Source of the DNA: Sepiola atlantica
Lineage: Eukaryota; Mollusca; Cephalopoda; Sepiida; Sepiolidae
NCBI GenBank assembly: GCA_963556195.1
Contig: OY744529.1
Span: forward strand, 63,317,580 to 63,381,579
Direction: 5' to 3'
Length of the DNA stretch: 64,000 nucleotides
In this document: positions 1 to 10,351 of the stretch, piece by piece
Position numbering within the stretch: position 1 is the stretch's first letter
How the letters are laid out: every line of letters begins with the position of its first letter
The notes under the pieces: generated by a model
Database searches by the model: none
Told to the model about the DNA's origin: nothing
The model's input: the letters and a program-made list of their open reading frames with translations, nothing else
Program-made: the position numbers and the translations under genes

Positions 1-292
1 TTTTAGGTCAGGAAGTCGATATCTTCAGACAGCCTGATCTGGTAGCACCAGTCACAATGAAAGAATGGATGAAAGTGCCTGGGTTAATAGATGTAGAACA
101 TTTTGAGTATCAAGGTCAGTTGGCAAGGCAAGGCCAAGAAAAACATAGGAGGAAGTTATAAGGGTAGATTTGAGAGAAAAGGGGATAAATAAAAACCTGG
201 CAGCGATAGGTTAGTTTAGAAGTCAATTTCTAAAAGCCGTCTAACACATGCCAGCATGTAAAACAGACGTTAAGCCAAATATGATGATGATG
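1..292 (+). mobile_element. LINE family A, 3' end fragment
   Basis: The 3' part of a non-LTR retrotransposon. It shares with the complement of 26930-27010 the phrases GGAGGAAGT, GGGATAAATAAA and GATAGGTTAGTTT, and ends in ACACATGCCAGCATGTAAAA followed by ATGATGATGATG. The same tail is seen inverted at 11286. The window edge cuts the 5' side. Confidence 0.8.
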
Positions 293-323
293 AATCAAAT
301 AATATCAACAATAAAGTAAGTTT

Positions 324-781
324 CAGAATTTTTTTAGATAAGATTGATAATTTGTATTGTTTGGATTATTCTGACTACCATTTTTATTTTGGTTGTTATT
401 TTCACAACGTTTTGGCTGATGTAACTTGAGACATTCTTCAGGTGCATCTTTTCGAACTCGGGAATCTTCATGTAGAACTTAGGAACCTATACAAAATGGC
501 ACAACGGTTAAAGGTGTTGATTAATAATCAGTTCTGAAAGTCTTTTGGGGGTTGAAGGTTCAATTCTTACTACAGGTGATAATAACTAAGAATAATATAA
601 TAATTAATACTTCTACCCGACCATGACTGATGGACGAGAACTATCTACCCCCGTGGATTAGATAAATGATTTAGTTTGAAATTTCATATACGTTCCCAAA
701 GTTTAAAAACCTGCACCTGAAGAAGGTTGGAGGTTATATTGGCTGAAACATTGTGAAAATAACAACAAAGATGAGAATAAT
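324..781 (-). mobile_element. Foldback retroposon family F1, complete copy 1
   Basis: The element is bounded by a 16-bp direct repeat with one mismatch (308-323 and 782-797, ACAATAAAGTARGTTT). The two ends are inverted repeats of about 75 bp (361-450 against 712-781, built on TTCACAACGTTTTGGCTGATG and its complement). The tail with AATTATCAATCTTATC (as complement) is at the low end, so by its tail the copy is on the minus strand. The loop contains an A-box-like TGGCACAACGG (497-507) and a B-box-like GGTTCAATTC (558-567) on the plus strand. Long direct repeats argue for target-primed insertion rather than a cut-and-paste transposon. Confidence 0.75.
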
Positions 782-884
782 ACAATAAAGTAGGTTTTTA
801 TAATATAGCTATATCCTTAGCTTAAACAAAATAATATTTCTATACACAGAGAGTAAACGGTGGACCTTTGGTTTACATTCATCA

Positions 885-970
885 GCATTCAACTGTCAAT
901 CTATCCATCTCATTAACCCTTATCCTCGAGTGGTTTTGAAGCCTTGATAAGTGGTAACTCATCAATAGTA
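885..970 (+). repeat. Short dispersed repeat D1
   Basis: It contains CAACTGTCAATCTATCCATC, CCCTTATCCTCGAGTGG and GCCTTGATAAG. Related pieces occur at 7431-7490 (+), 37940-38000 (-) and 51515-51560 (-). Class unknown. Confidence 0.6.
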
Positions 971-1709
971 GTAAAAAAAAAAAATTAAAAAAGCACATTT
1001 ATAATTGATTCTATTACAATTTTTCCCATTCCAACTTAAATTCTCATTTTCCATCACATAGTTTCAGAATATAGATTTTTTCATTTCTTATAATTGTTTG
1101 AAAATGCCCGCATTGGGCAAATCATACACTCAATAATAAAGAGCAATGTATATTTATTTGTAAACATATATCTCTTCATCACACAAAAGTCTGCCTAATG
1201 AATAAGTGAAGGAAGAACACAAATCTATTTCCATAATGAGACGTTTTCTTTCTTGTCCTTTCTGTTTTCTACACAGATATATACGTTTTTCTTTCCTCTT
1301 TATTTCTATTTTCAAACTTTCAGTTACAGAAGTTTTTTCTTTCTTATTAAAGTAAGTTTTTAGGATGAAATTGTTTAAGATGTCGATGTGAGCAAAGATT
1401 GTCCTCTGTCAATTTAATTTTTAAACATTTCACTTATGATAACATTTTTTAAATACACTAGATGATAAAGTGAAAACGAAAGTTATTTTCCAATTTCTTA
1501 ATATACTTCATTGGATATAACATCCCAATTACTTATATTAAATTTTATAAACTAATATTTGTAAGCAATTAAAAATAAGTCATCCAATGTTTTTCTGCAA
1601 TCTGTTTTTTTTTTCTTTCTGAGGATATTGCATTAGGATGTTGTTATTCCCGATTCCTTTTAGACATTTAGTCATCAAATAAACAGATAATTTATGAAAA
1701 GGTGATTAC
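970..1709. other. Intronic AT-rich stretch
   Basis: Lies 3' of exon 22 in transcript order. I see only AT-rich sequence with an A-run near 975; no exon or recognisable element. Confidence 0.5.
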
Positions 1710-1854
1710 CAATTTTGATTTCATCATTGAGGCAATTGAAAGGAACCTCAAATTCCTGATGGTTCCAGGCTATCACATGATTCGAGCCAAGCTCTCGATC
1801 AACACTAAATGCCCTCATTTCGTTCTCCAAGGCTTCACGGAGTTCTTCTCTTGT
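1710..1854 (-). CDS. DNAJC13: DNAJC13 exon 22 in window, first IWN repeat continued (about residues 773-821)
   Basis: 145 nt, starting in phase 0 and ending one base into a Gly codon. It begins [20 protein letters not shown] and continues [20 protein letters not shown] then CLNDEIKI, matching human [20 protein letters not shown] and VISWNHHEFEVKYECL. The acceptor is TTCACAG and the donor GTAATCAC. The next exon (human DYYLRLLLEE) lies off the low end of the window. Confidence 0.97.
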
Positions 1855-2780
1855 CTGTGAACAAAAAAAAATTTTAATGTCAGAACTTTAGGTCAATTAC
1901 CCAAGCTCTAAAATGTTTCTTAGCAAATGTTTTTCAAAAGATTTCTTCAGTTTAGCATTAACTAACAAGGCTACTAGGGTATGCCAGAATATAAGTGTAA
2001 CATAACTTCTATATCTCTCTCTTTCCACCCTCCCTCTCCCAACCCCCTCTTTCTTCTCCACCCAGCCCATTCCACTCTTTGGACATACACACAGACAACT
2101 CGAGTTGGCGTAAAGGAATTAACTCTGTGAAAAAAAAATCAGAGTTACTTCCCTTTAGTTAGTGGCTGGAAAACAGACCCACCCTAACAAAATCAGTGCC
2201 AGTTTAGGGTCAAAGATTGAATCATTTTTGTTAAATTTTAGAATTTATTCTACTGGGGCAACGCCGATCAAGAAAATATCAACTTTGTGGGTGATTATTT
2301 TGGAAGTTTTTACTATTAACTGGACAAACACACAAATGACCTGACCTGTCGATCTACAGCCACTCATGATTCCACTGTCGCAGACAATATATCTGAGGGC
2401 CAGTTATTGCATCATGTTTAGATTTCACCGGTGTCAACGTTTTGATCTGTCCACCTCGCCGCTTTCACATCTGTTCAGGTGGATCTGGTGGGAGTCTACA
2501 GCATTAATAATCGATCCTAATTGTCCTATGAATGAGCTTCGTCTTTTATGATATAACACTTACATTTTACTTATTGCTGAGATGAATTAGGGTTCATACT
2601 CTTCCCAACCGTATCAGTATGTGATGGATGGATTTGAACTTCGCTTACCAATATCATGGTTCAAACAGGTAGTCATTTGATCACTTGCACCCTCTCCCCA
2701 ATCATTATTAATGGCAAAGTTGAAAACATAAAAACATGATTTGGTAAATATCATATGAGTTGAGAACTGATCTGGTTTAC
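1855..2780 (-). other. Intron between exons 21 and 22
   Basis: 926 bp. There is a pyrimidine-rich stretch at 2010-2070 and otherwise unremarkable AT-rich sequence. The small open frames at 2162-2344 and 2366-2551 show no family similarity and no splice support. Confidence 0.6.
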
Positions 2781-2912
2781 CTTGTAGTTCCAAATCAAGT
2801 TTGGTTGTGCATGATCTCTGCCAAATTGGTAGTAAAAAAGGGGCCAGTTGGCTTCACTTTTGATTCGTTGTCGACGCTTGCGCAGAACAATTGGTTTCAC
2901 ATCATTCAGAAG
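2781..2912 (-). CDS. DNAJC13: DNAJC13 exon 21, entry to first IWN repeat (about residues 729-772)
   Basis: 132 nt, phase 0/0. It begins [20 protein letters not shown] and ends [11 protein letters not shown], with [13 protein letters not shown] between. This matches human [20 protein letters not shown] and ARSNLIWNFK. The I-W-N tripeptide is the first of the IWN repeats that define RME-8 proteins. The acceptor is TTTCTTAG and the donor GTAAACCA. Confidence 0.97.
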
Positions 2913-3121
2913 CTAAGAAAAAGAAAAAGTTGCGATATAAAACAGTTCATTGTAATTAAGATAGGTAAAATTACATGTTAAAGATATCACCATGGTTATA
3001 AGAAAGTAAAATAAAAAGATATCAGTGATATTTATTAATGTCCAGAAGCATGTGTTTGGTTTGTGCTGTTCTTTATGAAATATCGATAAGATGAAAAAAG
3101 TCTGCATGCTTAAAAATGGAA

Positions 3122-3840
3122 AATAAATCCAAAAGATGTTGAAAAAAAATACAAGGAATCCAAAAGATGTTGAAAAAAAATACAAGGAATCTAAAAGATG
3201 TTGAAAAAAAAATACAAGGAATCCAAAAGATGTTGAAAAAAAAATACAAGGAATCCAAAAGATGTTGAAAAAAAAATACAAGGAATCCAAAAGATGTTGA
3301 AAAGAAATACAAGGAATCCAAAAGATGTTGAAAAGAAATACAAGGAATCCAAAAGATGTTGAAAAGAAATACAAGGAATCCAAAAGATGTTGAAATAAAA
3401 AATTCAAGGAATCTAAAAGATGTTGAAAAAAAAATACAAGGAATCCAAAAGATGTTGAAAAAAAAAATACAAGGAATCCAAAAGATATTGAAAAAAAAAT
3501 ACAAGGAATCCAAAAGATGTTGAAAAGAAATACAAGGAATCCAAAAGATGTTGAAAAGAAATACAAGGAATCCAAAAGATGTTGAAAAGAAATACAAGGA
3601 ATCCAAAAGATGTTGAAAAAAAAATACAAGGAATCTAAAAGATGTTGAAAAAAAAATACAAGGAATCCAAAAGATGTTGAAAAAAAAATACAAGGAATCT
3701 AAAAGATGTTGAAAAGAAATACAAGGAATCCAAAAGATGTTGAAAAGAAATACAAGGAATCCAAAAGATGTTGAAAAAAAAATACAAGGAATCTAAAAGA
3801 TGTTGAAAAAAGAAAAAAATACAAGGAATTCAAAAGACGT
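3122..3840. repeat. 31-bp minisatellite, about 22 copies
   Basis: Tandem units of TACAAGGAATCCAAAAGATG followed by TTGAAAAGAAA or TTGAAAAAAAA. Unit length varies by 1-2 bp with the A-run, and C/T alternates in AATCYAAAAG. The block lies in the intron between exons 20 and 21. Because 31 is not a multiple of 3, the minus strand stays open in several frames, producing long Phe/Leu-rich artefact ORFs. Confidence 0.95.
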
Positions 3841-4286
3841 AAGAAAATAAAAAGAAATACAAAAGATGAAAAAATACAAGAAATACAAATAGATGGAAAA
3901 AAAAATGAAAAAAAAAACATAACAGTATTTAGGGGAGGAAGGTAAGCTCTTTCAACATAGATTCATTGGATGAGTACCGTCAGAATCTATTTTACACAAA
4001 ACCATTGAATGTGTTATAAGCAATACAAATGAATAAAATCTTTACAACATGCACAAAATATTTAAAGAGATCCTCTTCATAAAACAAAGGATGCCAACAA
4101 TAAATATATACTGACATTTATTTCAATACTTTTAGATGAAATGTTAAATGAGCACAACTAAAAATTTAAAAACAATCATCTGTACAGAAATTAGTGCAAG
4201 TAAATGTTATATGCTCAGTGTCATGCTAAAGGTTAGAATATAAAAAGATATAAAGACAAAAGATATTATTGAGTTGAATTATTTAC

Positions 4287-4400
4287 CTGCTTTTTACTGG
4301 ATTCTAATCCAATTCGGCCCCTCCAATGCTGGAGGAAATTTTCTATCTTCTTTTCAATCAATTGTAACTGTGGGTTCCTTTTGTTCTTATTTTGATGGTC
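4287..4400 (-). CDS. DNAJC13: DNAJC13 exon 20, divergent linker (about residues 691-728)
   Basis: 114 nt, phase 0/0. It reads DHQNKNKRNPQLQLIEKKIE then NFLQHWRGRIGLESSKKQ. The anchor is HWRGRIG (human HWRDRMG). Upstream of it the segment is Lys/Asn/Gln-rich and, counted through to the conserved [10 protein letters not shown], about nine residues shorter than human. Confidence comes from splice sites, frame and position. Confidence 0.88.
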
Positions 4401-4773
4401 CTAGATTAAAATATAAAAAAATCAGAAAAATGCATCTAACAAGATAGAGAAGCTTTCTTTGTTACCTACAAAGAAAGGTTCTCCATCTTGTTTAGCAAAT
4501 AACAAAAGAAGAATAGACATGCACACATTGCTGTCCAAGGTGGAACCAACAGCAAACTAACAAAAGAGCAGCTGTCTGTGTGCCCACTTAAAAGGTCAAA
4601 AAACATTTTTTTTTATAATATTCATTCTTTTGGGGGTCACCAACAATAAAATTAGTCGGGAGGTGGGTGGGGTAGATCAACATTTAATCCAGTTTCAACA
4701 AAAACTGTTTGTCGAGAGCTTCACAAGGCTGGATTTCATTAGAGCGTATTTCCATTATTTTGTCCAACCCATG

Positions 4774-4812
4774 TATACATACATACATACATACATACAT
4801 ACATACACACAG
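4774..4812. repeat. TACA microsatellite
   Basis: About eight tandem TACA units followed by CACACAGAG, directly 5' of the mariner remnant. Confidence 0.9.
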
Positions 4813-4822
4813 AGTGTTGCAG

Positions 4823-5225
4823 CAAAATCCAATATTTGACAGAAGTAAATGAAATACCAGGAGGTGCTGAGGAGTGAGGCGAAGCCCTGGATGGACAAAA
4901 TCGCCGCCAGACACCCCTATGTCTTCCAGCAGGACTCCGCTCCTGCACACAAGGCCAAGACAACCCAGGCGTGGCTGCTAAACTATGTTCCTCACCACGG
5001 GTCGACAGATTTGTGGCCACCTTCCTTAACCAACTGCAACCCGTTTGACTATTTCTTATGGAAAATGATCAAGGCCATGACCAACAAGCACGCCCACAAA
5101 ACGATTGACTCTAGTCGTGATAGACGACAACATGGTCAAGGCGTATGACCTATTTCGAACTGCCTTTAGATTGTTGTCTCCACCAGCAGTGGTTACATTG
5201 AAAAATAATGTAGTCTGTAACTGTT
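4823..5225 (+). pseudogene. mariner-family transposase remnant
   Basis: The open frame at 4849-5146 contains YVFQQDSAPAHKAKTTQAWL and DLWPPSLTNCNPFDYFLW, the hallmark C-terminal half of a mariner transposase. The second catalytic Asp (QQD) is kept. At the third, the family SPDCNP motif reads TNCNP, so the catalytic Asp is Asn here. In a shifted frame the C-terminal tail continues after 5120 (MVKAYDLFRTAFRLL). The N-terminal half is absent, so the copy is dead. Confidence 0.88.
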
Positions 5226-5298
5226 GCTAAATAAACTGTCGGTTCTCTGCATATACAACTTTTGTTTTTATTGCCTATTTCATTTTCTTTTTGTGAAC

Positions 5299-5299
<1 letters not shown>

Positions 5300-5349
<50 letters not shown>

Positions 5350-5352
5350 ATA
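5300..5352. repeat. TA/TG microsatellite
   Basis: (TA)n about 34 bp, followed by a short TG run. Confidence 0.9.
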
Positions 5353-5409
5353 TAAGGTGAGAAAATAAAGATAAAATTATATCTTCTGTTATGTTTTTTC
5401 TTAATAAAA

Positions 5410-6100
5410 ACATGCCCTTTTATAATATTCATAAAAATGTGATTTATTTTCATCTAACATATATAGTAACCTAGGCAAATTAGACCCAAATAGAAATCTC
5501 TCTGATATAGCGATACTTAATTTTTTTCCTTCCATTATTGTCACGAATATATTTTATTTCACATCTGTTTCTTTCTGAAAATAATTCTTCCAGCTAAGAA
5601 AACTTTTAAATTTTTCCTTACGTGCCGAATAACCTTCTATTACTCCTTTGATATTAAAGGGAAGTAATCATGTAATTTCCTTGGACTTTTGCAAAAATAA
5701 ATATCTAAAATTTTTAAATATTAAATTACACATTATTTGTTCTTTACTCTTTAGTGATTAACGTCAAGTACTAAAACAAACCCATTAAAACTTCCTGTTT
5801 CACAAAATCATTTGATTACAAAATTAAAGTCATCAAAATTAATATCCGTTTCTTCGTAAATAAGTCAGTCATTTTTTTTTTTACATCTGGGTAACGTCAG
5901 GTAGGTACGACTAGTATTTAAAATGATTTATCAATTCAAAATGTGAAATATTAAGGATAAACATTTATCTTTATTTATTTTTTAGAATTATGTGTCAAGT
6001 TAGAAGTGAATAAGTTTGTTTTTATTTTTTGGTTTAATCTGGATTTAAAGTAAAGACTTGGTTATAAATTGTTTTTGTTTAATAATTAAATTTGATTTTT
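5410..6100. other. Intronic AT-rich stretch
   Basis: Part of the intron between exons 19 and 20. No coding signal or recognisable repeat seen. Confidence 0.5.
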
Positions 6101-6104
6101 GAAG

Positions 6105-6442
6105 ACCAGCGGGCTAGAGAATGGCACCTCTTCTACTGACATGAGAATCCTCCTTCTGGTTCAGAAGCACCTCGAGTTCATTGGAAAACACTCAACCGCC
6201 TGAGAACAGGAATGAGGTGATCAACAGGTACTATGGCCAGATTGAGCTACAAAACTGACCCAACAATCTGCGAATGTGAAGAGTAGGACCAGACAGTGTA
6301 ACACTGCCTTGTCTGTCCTCTACTGTCCAACCAGTGTAGCTTGAAAGATCTTGCTGAGTACAACAATAATGCAAAGGACTGTGTAAATAGTGGGGAAATT
6401 GTCATATGACCAACTGCTTCAAAGATACGCAAAGAAGAAGAA
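6105..6442 (+). pseudogene. Non-LTR retrotransposon C-terminal fragment
   Basis: Around stops and shifts it reads TLNRLRTGMR, SYKTDPTICECEE, DQTVQHCLVCPLLSNQC and SLKDLAEYNNNA. This is the Cys/His-rich C-terminal region typical of Jockey-like LINE ORF2 proteins (CECG, QT..HLLVCPL). Decayed. Confidence 0.7.
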
Positions 6443-6521
6443 TTACAAAAAAGTGCTAATTTTTAAATTTCCTAATTAATATTTTTATTTTTGTTTGTTC
6501 GCATATAGATTTAGATAATGT

Positions 6522-6790
6522 AATTATTTGGATTATTCGAACTACTGTTCTCATCTTTGATGTTATTCTCATATGATTCCGCAAAAGGTAGTCAGCTAAT
6601 GCTTACTTTTGTAAAAAATGCATCATATTGGTCAATGGTCTTGGGGTCTTATATCCTTAGTTTCGAGATTTTCCAATATTTTTATTTGGTGAGATTTTAC
6701 CTGAAATTCTTTTTTACATAACACATACAGTAGTCGGAATAATGCAAATACAAATTATCAATCCTCATCTTAAAAATTTCGAAATATAAT
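6522..6790 (+). mobile_element. Foldback family F1, degenerate copy
   Basis: It starts with GGATTATTCGAACTACTGTT (left arm) and ends with CAGTAGTCGGAATAATGC plus the family tail AATTATCAATCCTCATCT. The middle does not match the complete copies. Confidence 0.6.
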
Positions 6791-6987
6791 ATAATACTAT
6801 TTTTATAATTTTATTTTTTGAATTTAATCATAACTATATCTACCCTTGAATGGATTTTCTGTAGCTCTTATATATACTTTTTCTTCATTATAAATATTCT
6901 TATTTATTGTGCTTTGTATATCAGATTAGATGTTAAACATTCTTTTCATCAATGGGCATTTGTTTTTGATTCTACAATTAAATAAAT

Positions 6988-7023
6988 TGATATTATTATT
7001 ATTAGTAGTAGTAGTATTAGTAT

Positions 7024-7058
<35 letters not shown>

Positions 7059-7060
7059 TC
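6988..7060. repeat. Trinucleotide microsatellite (TAG/TTA)n
   Basis: Mixed ATT/AGT trinucleotide repeat of about 70 bp. Confidence 0.9.
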
Positions 7061-7719
7061 AATAATGTTGGTACTGACACTATTATAAAATACTTTAAAT
7101 ATACATATGTGGAAAGTAACTCCCTATTATTAAATGTTAGTCATTTATTATCAAAATATAATTCTCGCAAGAAATGAATATGATAAAGTGTATAGCATAG
7201 GGTTTTATCAGAATTCACTATGGGTACCGGCATTTGTCATCAGCTTCTCAAGCTGTCCGGTAACGCATAAACTGATTTCACAACTTTTTTTTTTACTAGT
7301 TGAATCATGATGAATACTATGAGATGATTGAAAATCTCCATATACAACTCACTCAAAACAATTCAGAAAAGAGATAGTCTTCACATTCCATGAACGATAT
7401 TTCTGAAAAAAGGGGGTAGAATTGCTGTTTTCAACTGTCAATCTATCCATCTCATGAATCATTATCCTTGAGTGGGGTTTTCCTTATGGAATCCTAAATA
7501 AAACTCTATGCTATATGCTTTCTTATAATCATTCCTTGTAAGAATTATATTTCAATAATAAAATACAAGCATTTAATAGGAAGTTATTTTCCATACAACC
7601 TGTGTGAGTGTGTATGTATATATGTATAATCACGGTAAGTTTATGGCAACAGAATATAATCCAGTAAAACCTTACTGTGTTTATATAAAAGTGCTCAATA
7701 ATAAATAGAGCCGTATTGA

Positions 7720-7946
7720 TTTGGTATAAAACTTTATTTATACAAACATTTTTGGCTACACATTTGTAGACATGTTCAGTTTCAGGTGAAAATCAGCTGA
7801 ACTTCTTCAGGTCATTATTCGAAAGGGATGCATTTTTGCATCCATATCAAATAGTGGCCTGGAGAAGTTCAATTGGCTTCCAGCTAGAACTGAAAAGTGT
7901 CTGCAAATGTGTAGTCAAAAATGTATGAATTAAGTTTTATATCAAA
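7720..7946. mobile_element. Foldback element family F2
   Basis: Arms of about 90 bp (7720-7812 and 7857-7946) are inverted repeats. The outermost TTTGGTATAAAACTT pairs with AAGTTTTATATCAAA, and TTGGCTACACATTTG with CAAATGTGTAGTCAA. The loop is about 44 bp and has a GGATGCATTTTTGCATCC stem. A half copy of the arm lies at 50360-50462. Confidence 0.8.
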
Positions 7947-7960
7947 TATATATATATATA

Positions 7961-8063
7961 CATAAATTATTTTATTTAAATACTATACATTACAGTATCT
8001 GTTGGGGATACCCGGGTTTCATCAGACACTAATACATAATATTTAAATAAAATAATTTATAGT
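7961..8063. repeat. Inverted repeat (hairpin)
   Basis: ATAAATTATTTTATTTAAAT at about 7962 pairs with ATTTAAATAAAATAATTTAT ending near 8062. The loop includes ATACCCGGGTTTCATCAGAC. Confidence 0.75.
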
Positions 8064-8306
8064 AGTTCTTGTAGAACCTAAAATTGAGCACTTTAAAGGG
8101 TTTTCCAACTAACTTGTGATACATGCTATATATATATATGCATGCAGATGTAGTAAAAAATTGTAGTCGGTCTCTATTCCTCTTCCGATTGGGAAGACCT
8201 CAGGCAAGAATTGACCCTTTTGCTTTAGAACAATAGAGCATGTTTTTTCCTGAGTGGAATGACTCACTCAGAACTATATCAGATGAAGTAAAGTGGTTAC
8301 ACTAAC

Positions 8307-8402
8307 CAGGGCTAATTTTACATTGTCCCTCACGTTGAGTTTGTCATCTTCGTAAGACGGCACATCTGCTGTAGAATCCAGGTATGCCAGTAATCCGCTT
8401 GG
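8307..8402 (-). CDS. DNAJC13: DNAJC13 exon 19 (about residues 659-690)
   Basis: 96 nt, phase 0/0. It reads PSGLLAYLDSTADVPSYEDD then KLNVRDNVKLAL, matching human PPGLLAYLDSSDLVPEKDAD and MHVRDNVKIAM. The acceptor is CTTTTTCAG. The donor GTTAGTGT is a second weak donor in this gene. Confidence 0.95.
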
Positions 8403-8990
8403 CTGAAAAAGATTTGAAAGAAACAAATGAGACAAAAAGAATTTCAGAGGAAAAAGTATTCTGACAGAAATCTTATGAATAATTTTTTTTAAATTGTTGT
8501 TTGTGTATAGGTAAAGGAGTTATCTACTCCGGTGTTGAGATAGTAAACGGGAGTTATCTGCCTATAGTACAGAAAGTATCATGAGTTATCTGCCCCTTAT
8601 TACTATATAAGAAACTGTAGGGGCAGCCATTTGCAATTTGCAATGAACAGTGACAGACATTGGGAAGGGAATTTTCCATACTTAACAGTTTGATTTCTTC
8701 TCTTATTTTATATGGTGTCTATCACTCTCACTCTCTTCATTTACTAACAGTCAACATTAACTATAAAACTCAAGATAATAATCCATTATTTACATCAATA
8801 AAAGGAAATATCACTTGTAGTAATACTATTTAACTGATAGCTGACAAGGTAAAGAGAGAGGGGAGATGAGCAGAAATTTTGGATTTTATCTTTATATTTA
8901 AAAAAAAAATTTATTGGCTTTGCAAACTCACTTTCCTGTTTCAAACCATCCAAACAGAGGTCAATCGATGACTCAACAGGTCACATTTCT
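8403..8990. other. Intronic stretch 5' of exon 19
   Basis: Contains a triplicated phrase around GAGTTATCTRCYCC (8517-8602) and AT-rich sequence. No gene or classified repeat. Confidence 0.5.
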
Positions 8991-9004
8991 TATATAGATA
9001 TGTA

Positions 9005-10190
9005 TATATCTATTAATAATGGAGTTTATGTATCTGTCTGAAGTCGAAACTCCATCAGAGTACTATGACTATTTATTAAGTCCGCCAGCTTCATTATATA
9101 CTATTAAAAAAAAACGCTATAAACAGTATGTGTACTTCTCAATTTACATAATCAATTGCTTTTGAACTTCTAATAAATTAGTATTTGCAAATAAACACTC
9201 ATGATTGTTCTCTTCATATTTCAACATGTATTTACGCTATTTTGCTCGCTAATAATCTTACTTATAAATTATAATTTAGACAGACAGACAGATACATACA
9301 TACATGAAATGTGTTACGTAGTTAATATAACTATGACGAATGGATTAACGCTGGCTGTTTAATCAGTAGTTCCCATCCCTCCCTCCGTTAATTCAATATG
9401 GCGCAACTGATTAAACAGCCAGCGTTAATACGGTGCATTATTTAAAATGTAAACAACAACGCTGGCATTCACCGTGATAATTTTCCTCTTATTTATTTTT
9501 TTAAACCGTTCTAAGTTTGTTTATTTTCTTAATCTTATTAGCCATTAAATTCACTGAATCAAATTACTTAATTAAAATAATAATTGATTTTAAAATTACT
9601 ATTTAAATGCACACACACTTTATAACGAATTTAGTTTTCACTTTAGGACCCGCGCTAACTTTGACACCGTCATTAGGGTTAGGGTCAGTATTTTGTTTTT
9701 TTAATTGTTGATTTTAATTTACGTACACCTTTTTTCCGCTTTGAAAGACAAAATATTACTTATTATATTTGTCACAAAACGATTGTGTGTAAAGAAATGA
9801 AAACAGACGACACCTTTTATTGGGCAAGTAAATAACTGTTTTTAGAATCGTATATAAGGTAACAATTATTTCTTCTTTTCTTTCTCTTATTAACTTTCAT
9901 TCGTTACTACTACACTATTATAAATACTACACTCAATTTATTTAAAATTTTTATTTTCTTTACATTTATTTTTAATGCAAAAACTGTTTACAGTTGCTAC
10001 AAACCAAAATAATGCAAACTTAATTTATCTTTTTATTAATGATGTTACTTATCATGTACAATATATTATTTAAATTAATTGTAGTGATAAAAAGCTCTAC
10101 CCAAATTACATACTAGCGTCATTTTTGACGCGGCAGCCTAGCAAAAATATGCGACCAGAGGGAGCGTATATTTGCTAGTATATATAACAA
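9005..10190 (-). mobile_element. Dispersed repeat H (TACTAGC family), probable copy
   Basis: The high end reads (as complement) ATATACTAGCAAATATACGC and the low end has CTATTAATAATGGAGTTTAT. These resemble the two termini of the H repeats at 33880, 38836 and 50468 (TACTAGC start, TATATWATAGAT end). Extent is inferred from the two ends only. Confidence 0.4.
9343..9431. repeat. Perfect 24-bp hairpin
   Basis: ATTAACGCTGGCTGTTTAAT with CAGT, and downstream ACTGATTAAACAGCCAGCGT with TAAT, are exact reverse complements separated by a loop of about 35 bp. This may be the core of a small MITE. Confidence 0.85.
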
Positions 10191-10204
10191 TATTAAATAA
10201 TAAA

Positions 10205-10351
10205 TGCAGCTTCATGGAACATCCAATTGTCAGAAGTTTCTTTAAAAAATCCTTAATGTAATTATACATTTCAATACAAATTAAAATTGAATAAAGACAT
10301 TTAGGACTTTATTAATACACTCCTGATGATCTGATGTTCCATGAAACTGCA
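10205..10351. mobile_element. Small MITE-like element, 19-bp terminal inverted repeats
   Basis: The left end TGCAGCTTCATGGAACATC and right end GATGTTCCATGAAACTGCA are inverted repeats with one mismatch, 147 bp overall. Flanks share ATAAA on both sides, which may be a short target duplication but is AT-rich and weak. Confidence 0.7.

Noticed and set aside
3122..3840. CRISPR-like regular repeats
   Set aside because: Repeats are contiguous without unique spacers, in an animal gene intron.
2913..3920. Minus-strand Phe/Leu-rich ORFs of 73-238 codons over the minisatellite
   Set aside because: They are translations of a 31-bp tandem repeat in rotating frames; no independent coding signal.
9670..9690. 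TTAGGGTTAGGG-like telomeric motif (also near 54958)
   Set aside because: Fewer than three units; no array.
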